Source: Scylla paramamosain
Taxonomy: Eukaryota; Arthropoda; Malacostraca; Decapoda; Portunidae
Reading direction: 5' to 3'
DNA: 64,000 nt
Assembly (NCBI RefSeq): GCF_035594125.1
Contig: NC_087171.1
Location: 13,829,767-13,893,766, forward strand
A model generated the notes under the pieces. The model was given only the letters and a program-made list of their open reading frames with translations, made no database searches and was not told where the DNA came from. The position numbers and the translations under genes were made by a program. Below, one piece after another: positions 61,064 to 64,000 of the stretch (the stretch's first letter is position 1; every line of letters starts with the position of its first letter).

Positions 61064-61167
61064 GTCTGAGTGAGTCTTTCCGTCTCGCCCGCTGCTACCC
61101 TCTGGTCAGGCTTTCTGAATCTCTGGTCTCTGTCCGCTACTCCTGTCTCCCCTCCGTCACACGACAT
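61064..61167 (-). CDS. Candidate first coding exon, minus strand, unidentified
   Basis: On the minus strand an ATG at 61167 (G at -3) opens MSCDGGETGVADRDQRFRKP then DQRVAAGETERLTQT, and after 34 codons plus two bases meets AC|GTAAGTGG, a consensus donor. The stretch is more GC-rich than its AT-rich surroundings. The peptide is hydrophilic and charged, with no motif I recognise. It could equally be a 5' leader exon that happens to be open. Further exons would lie to the left. Confidence 0.3.
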
Positions 61168-61199
61168 AACAGACCCTCCTTTTAGATTGCTTACTTCCC

Positions 61200-61985
61200 T
61201 TTATTTTTAAGAACGTTTTGCATCTGTACCATTCTCATTACAGATCCATGCATATGACCTACCAGTTGGCGTAGTATTTGGGAAAAGACACCAATCATGA
61301 GTTAGTGTTGGCTTTCATGCGCTCAGTTTTCTATACAGTGTTGAGTGAGGAGCCGGGAAGATGAGGAGAGATAACCAGGCGGGAATACGTGTATATGGAT
61401 TTTTGGATTAGACAGTTGGAGCTCAGTGTTCCTTCCCTCTGCTCTCGGGCCGCCTTCTCCCTGATGGTTCATTTCCTTCCTATTACGGTGCCCTGGTCCC
61501 TATCCACTTTTTGTTTCCTTCATGCCTATATCTTGTTTTTCACATTTATACTGCGTTTATTACCTCGTCTCGTCCGCGATATCGTTTTTCATGTTATAGT
61601 AGGAGTATTCCTTTTATTTCATCGTTCGTTTCTTCTTTCTTCTTACTTATTTCATTTTCTTTTCTCTCCTTTTTTTTCTTTCCTTGTTCCGTCTTTACTT
61701 AATGTAGTACTTAAATGTAACGTTACCACAGCCTGCAGCCTACATCTACCCATTTCCCCATTTCTCTCACCTCCCTTCACTCATTAACACTTATCACTAA
61801 TGTTGCTATAATTGCAATTCAACCATCAAACATTTCTATCCGATATTTCAGCTCGGGTGAGGCGCTTAATGAGTAAAATGTCAGTTAAAACAAAGAGAGT
61901 AGTTACTAGGGCAGCTTTCTGTCATATTTAACTCCCATGTAAAATATGCGTACATGATTTTAAACGTTAGTATATGAATTTAGGA
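61200..61985. other. No gene recognised
   Basis: Pyrimidine-rich at 61420-61780, where a 132-codon hydrophobic frame is explained by T/C composition. Confidence 0.5.
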
Positions 61986-61993
61986 TATGAACG

Positions 61994-61996
<3 letters not shown>

Positions 61997-62035
<39 letters not shown>

Positions 62036-62043
62036 CTCTCTCG

Positions 62044-62093
<50 letters not shown>
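61997..62093. repeat. (CT)n microsatellite with CCTCTC breaks
   Basis: Three CT blocks separated by CC or GC. Confidence 0.95.
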
Positions 62094-62096
<3 letters not shown>

Positions 62097-62167
62097 TGTG
62101 TCAGTCTTGTTTAACTCAAACCTTTACATCAGTGTACATCGCGTCCCCCATCAGTCCCCAGCTTTCA

Positions 62168-62413
62168 TCACTTTGAAGCATTCCACTCCCCGCACAAGCT
62201 GACGTGTCCTGTAATTTGAAGAGAAAGCCTCCTCGTCACCAGCAAAGCCATCAGCTCGCGAAACTTCTTGCCACAACTTTCCACTCTTGCATCAGACCTT
62301 GTATCAGCTCCTTCAGTGACCAACTTCACGCGCCGGTGGAATCTCTTATGTAAACTGTGTAGCTGCTCTGCCAACCTCATGCAGCGTGTGGTCCATTTTA
62401 TAATACTATTCAA
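62168..62413 (-). CDS. Hypothetical 81-codon ORF
   Basis: A minus-strand frame in non-repetitive, mixed-composition DNA. It contains MRLAEQLHSLHKRFHRRVKL, VTEGADTRSDARVESCGKKF and RELMALLVTRRLSL: charged, helix-forming and protein-like. No family was recognised, no splice sites frame it convincingly, and the plus strand also has an open frame here. It could be an exon, a transposon remnant or chance. Confidence 0.2.
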   Translation of the reverse strand: MNSIIKWTTRCMRLAEQLHSLHKRFHRRVKLVTEGADTRSDARVESCGKKFRELMALLVTRRLSLQITGHVSLCGEWNASK

Positions 62414-62531
62414 TACAGTCTATTTCAGGGATGGCGAGTCACCGAGTCACGTGATCAGAACAGTGACGGCTAAAGACTAAGTTCAGTTTTTAGTTTACTG
62501 TATATTGTTTGCCTGAAGGAGGTTAGATAAG

Positions 62532-62657
<126 letters not shown>

Positions 62658-62864
62658 GAAAAAGGGTAGCTAAGTCGTTGCTGTTCCCAGAAGGTCTCGT
62701 GCATTATTTGTCCAGTTCTGCCGACGATATTGTGACTCAAATATTGCTGCAGGATTTGTGAGACTAAAATGTGAAGTAGATGCGCGCAATACAAATAACA
62801 TTAGTGACCATATGGGACTTCTGATTTTATATATATTGTTTTGTTGTCTCTTTCCTTCCGTTTC

Positions 62865-62868
<4 letters not shown>

Positions 62869-62940
<72 letters not shown>

Positions 62941-62960
62941 GAGAGAGAGAGAGAGAGAGA
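62869..62960. repeat. (GA)n microsatellite, two interruptions
   Basis: GA runs broken by GGGA near 62897 and GTGA near 62938. Confidence 0.95.
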
Positions 62961-63118
62961 AAACTTATTTATATGAGTACATTCTCTTTAGAAATAACAC
63001 TATGTAAGAAAATGAGAAAAATATGAAAGATACAGCAGGTACAAAGTTACTTCCCTGATTTTTCTTGTCATCCTCCTTTCGCTTCCATTATTAAAGGCGA
63101 ATATATATTGGAATGTTC

Positions 63119-63240
63119 TCTTTTTTTTGCAGGTAAGCATTCTTTACTGGACTTTGTGGGGGAAGGTACTAGATGTGTCGGTGCGGGTGAAGAGATTGCG
63201 TGGTCCTCTCTTGATGCTGCCTCTCCTGCCAGTTGTGGCC
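63119..63240 (+). other. Ratchet-like splice site followed by an open stretch
   Basis: TCTTTTTTTTGCAG is followed at once by GTAAGC (junction 63132/63133). After it two plus-strand frames stay open for about 38-43 codons (KHSLLDFVGEGTRCVGAG in one, VSILYWTLWGKVLDVSVR in the other). Either it is a recursive splice site, or an exon starting with GTAAGC. Confidence 0.3.
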
Positions 63241-63279
63241 AGTAGAGGTGGTGTGTGATGTGGTTGATATTATTTATTG

Positions 63280-63560
63280 TTGTTGTTGTTGTTGTTGTTG
63301 TTGTTATTGATTGTAGTGGTAGTAGTAGTAGTAGTATAGAAATCTTTATTACTATTGATATCTTTACTGTTACTACTACTACTACTACTACTACTACTGA
63401 TAATAATAATAATAATAATAATAGGAACAGTACTACTAATTTATTAATGAGTCAAGTAATCTATTAGTTATTCATTGCTATTCTATGATAAAACACACCA
63501 CCACCACCACCGCCACCACCACCACTACTATAATTGTTGATGACAGTAGCAGCAGCAATA
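63280..63560. repeat. Trinucleotide cluster (TTG, TAG, CTA, TAA, ACC, CAG)
   Basis: TTG/GTT at 63280-63306, TAG at about 63320-63335, CTA at 63374-63397, TAA at 63402-63422, ACC at 63498-63524, then AGCAGCAGC. Confidence 0.92.
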
Positions 63561-63951
63561 GGTAAAAATCTTCTCCCGTAAAATGTAAGGACTTGGAGGC
63601 AGCGCAGATCCCAACAAATGAAGGTAAATACATTTTCACAATTCACGAGAGTCTAATTATGTGCGAATGGAACTCATCTGCTGGAATAGATTTGCTCTGT
63701 TCTTTAGGAAAATTCATGCTAAGGGATAACTGGGCCTTCGATTTTTCACGCCAGTACCGCCTAGTGTGAGTGTGACGAGGAAGCAGTAATGAGCAGTGAG
63801 GGAGGTGAATGTTAGCAATATGTCTCAAGGAAAGCGGCGTCCATTTCTTTTCTTTTCTTTCTTTCTTTTCAACAAGCTTGCTATAAAATGAAAAAAAGAA
63901 AGAAAGATCAAGCTCGCAATTATCTTAGTGTGACTATTTTGGGTATCCATG

Positions 63952-63952
<1 letters not shown>

Positions 63953-64000
<48 letters not shown>
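63953..64000. repeat. (CTA)16 microsatellite, cut by window end
   Basis: The run continues to the last base. Confidence 0.97.

Overview
This looks like nuclear DNA from an arthropod, most likely a decapod crustacean and perhaps a crab. It has spliceosomal introns, TTAGG-type pentamer tracts, very dense long dinucleotide repeats, and 3'-end fragments of non-LTR retrotransposons with an octamer tail. By hand tally, about 5 kb (roughly 8%) is near-pure GA/CT, CA/GT or TA repeat. There are no bacterial-style genes or operons, and I found no tRNA, rRNA or CRISPR. Nearly all long open frames are translations of repeats or low-complexity DNA.

Genes. The one gene I recognise with confidence is a CCDC97 homologue at the left edge. 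It lies on the minus strand: three exons (2824-2521, 2180-2064, 233-57) join in frame, and the 3' part runs off the window. Further right are possible first coding exons of unidentified genes: 9385-9505 (+, signal-peptide-like), 35850-35722 (-, Cys/Trp-rich start, with a GC-richer 5' leader ending at 36175), 45592-45724 (+, possible signal anchor) and 61167-61064 (-). They rest on an ATG, an open frame and a splice donor only. No partner exons could be assigned with confidence, so most of the window is probably long introns and intergenic DNA.

Mobile DNA. The window holds several element classes. A 902-bp PIF/Harbinger element (57458-58359) has TAA target duplications, long inverted ends and remnants of both its genes. 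A 325-bp hAT-type element (32223-32547) has an 8-bp duplication. Two short piggyBac-like elements sit in TTAA (21891-22096, 44517-44696). There is a pogo/Tigger-like 5' fragment (about 7211-7640), at least six CR1-like 3' fragments, three other decayed reverse transcriptase 3' parts, and a dispersed short family with AAACGTTT-type ends (about ten copies).

Tandem DNA. Besides dinucleotides there are: a 1.5-kb AT-rich array of four related modules in inverted orientations with a 259-bp (TA)n grown inside one (16014-17535); a 27-bp minisatellite (34608-35350); a 13-bp minisatellite (10731-10970); degenerate satellites at 37641-38530 and 51490-52200; a trinucleotide mosaic (40180-40560); and an interstitial (AACCT)n tract (37195-37273). 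Stretches not listed were read and showed only AT-rich or mixed unique sequence. I did not find a novel multi-gene system; the most interesting signals are repeat architecture and splice-site context.
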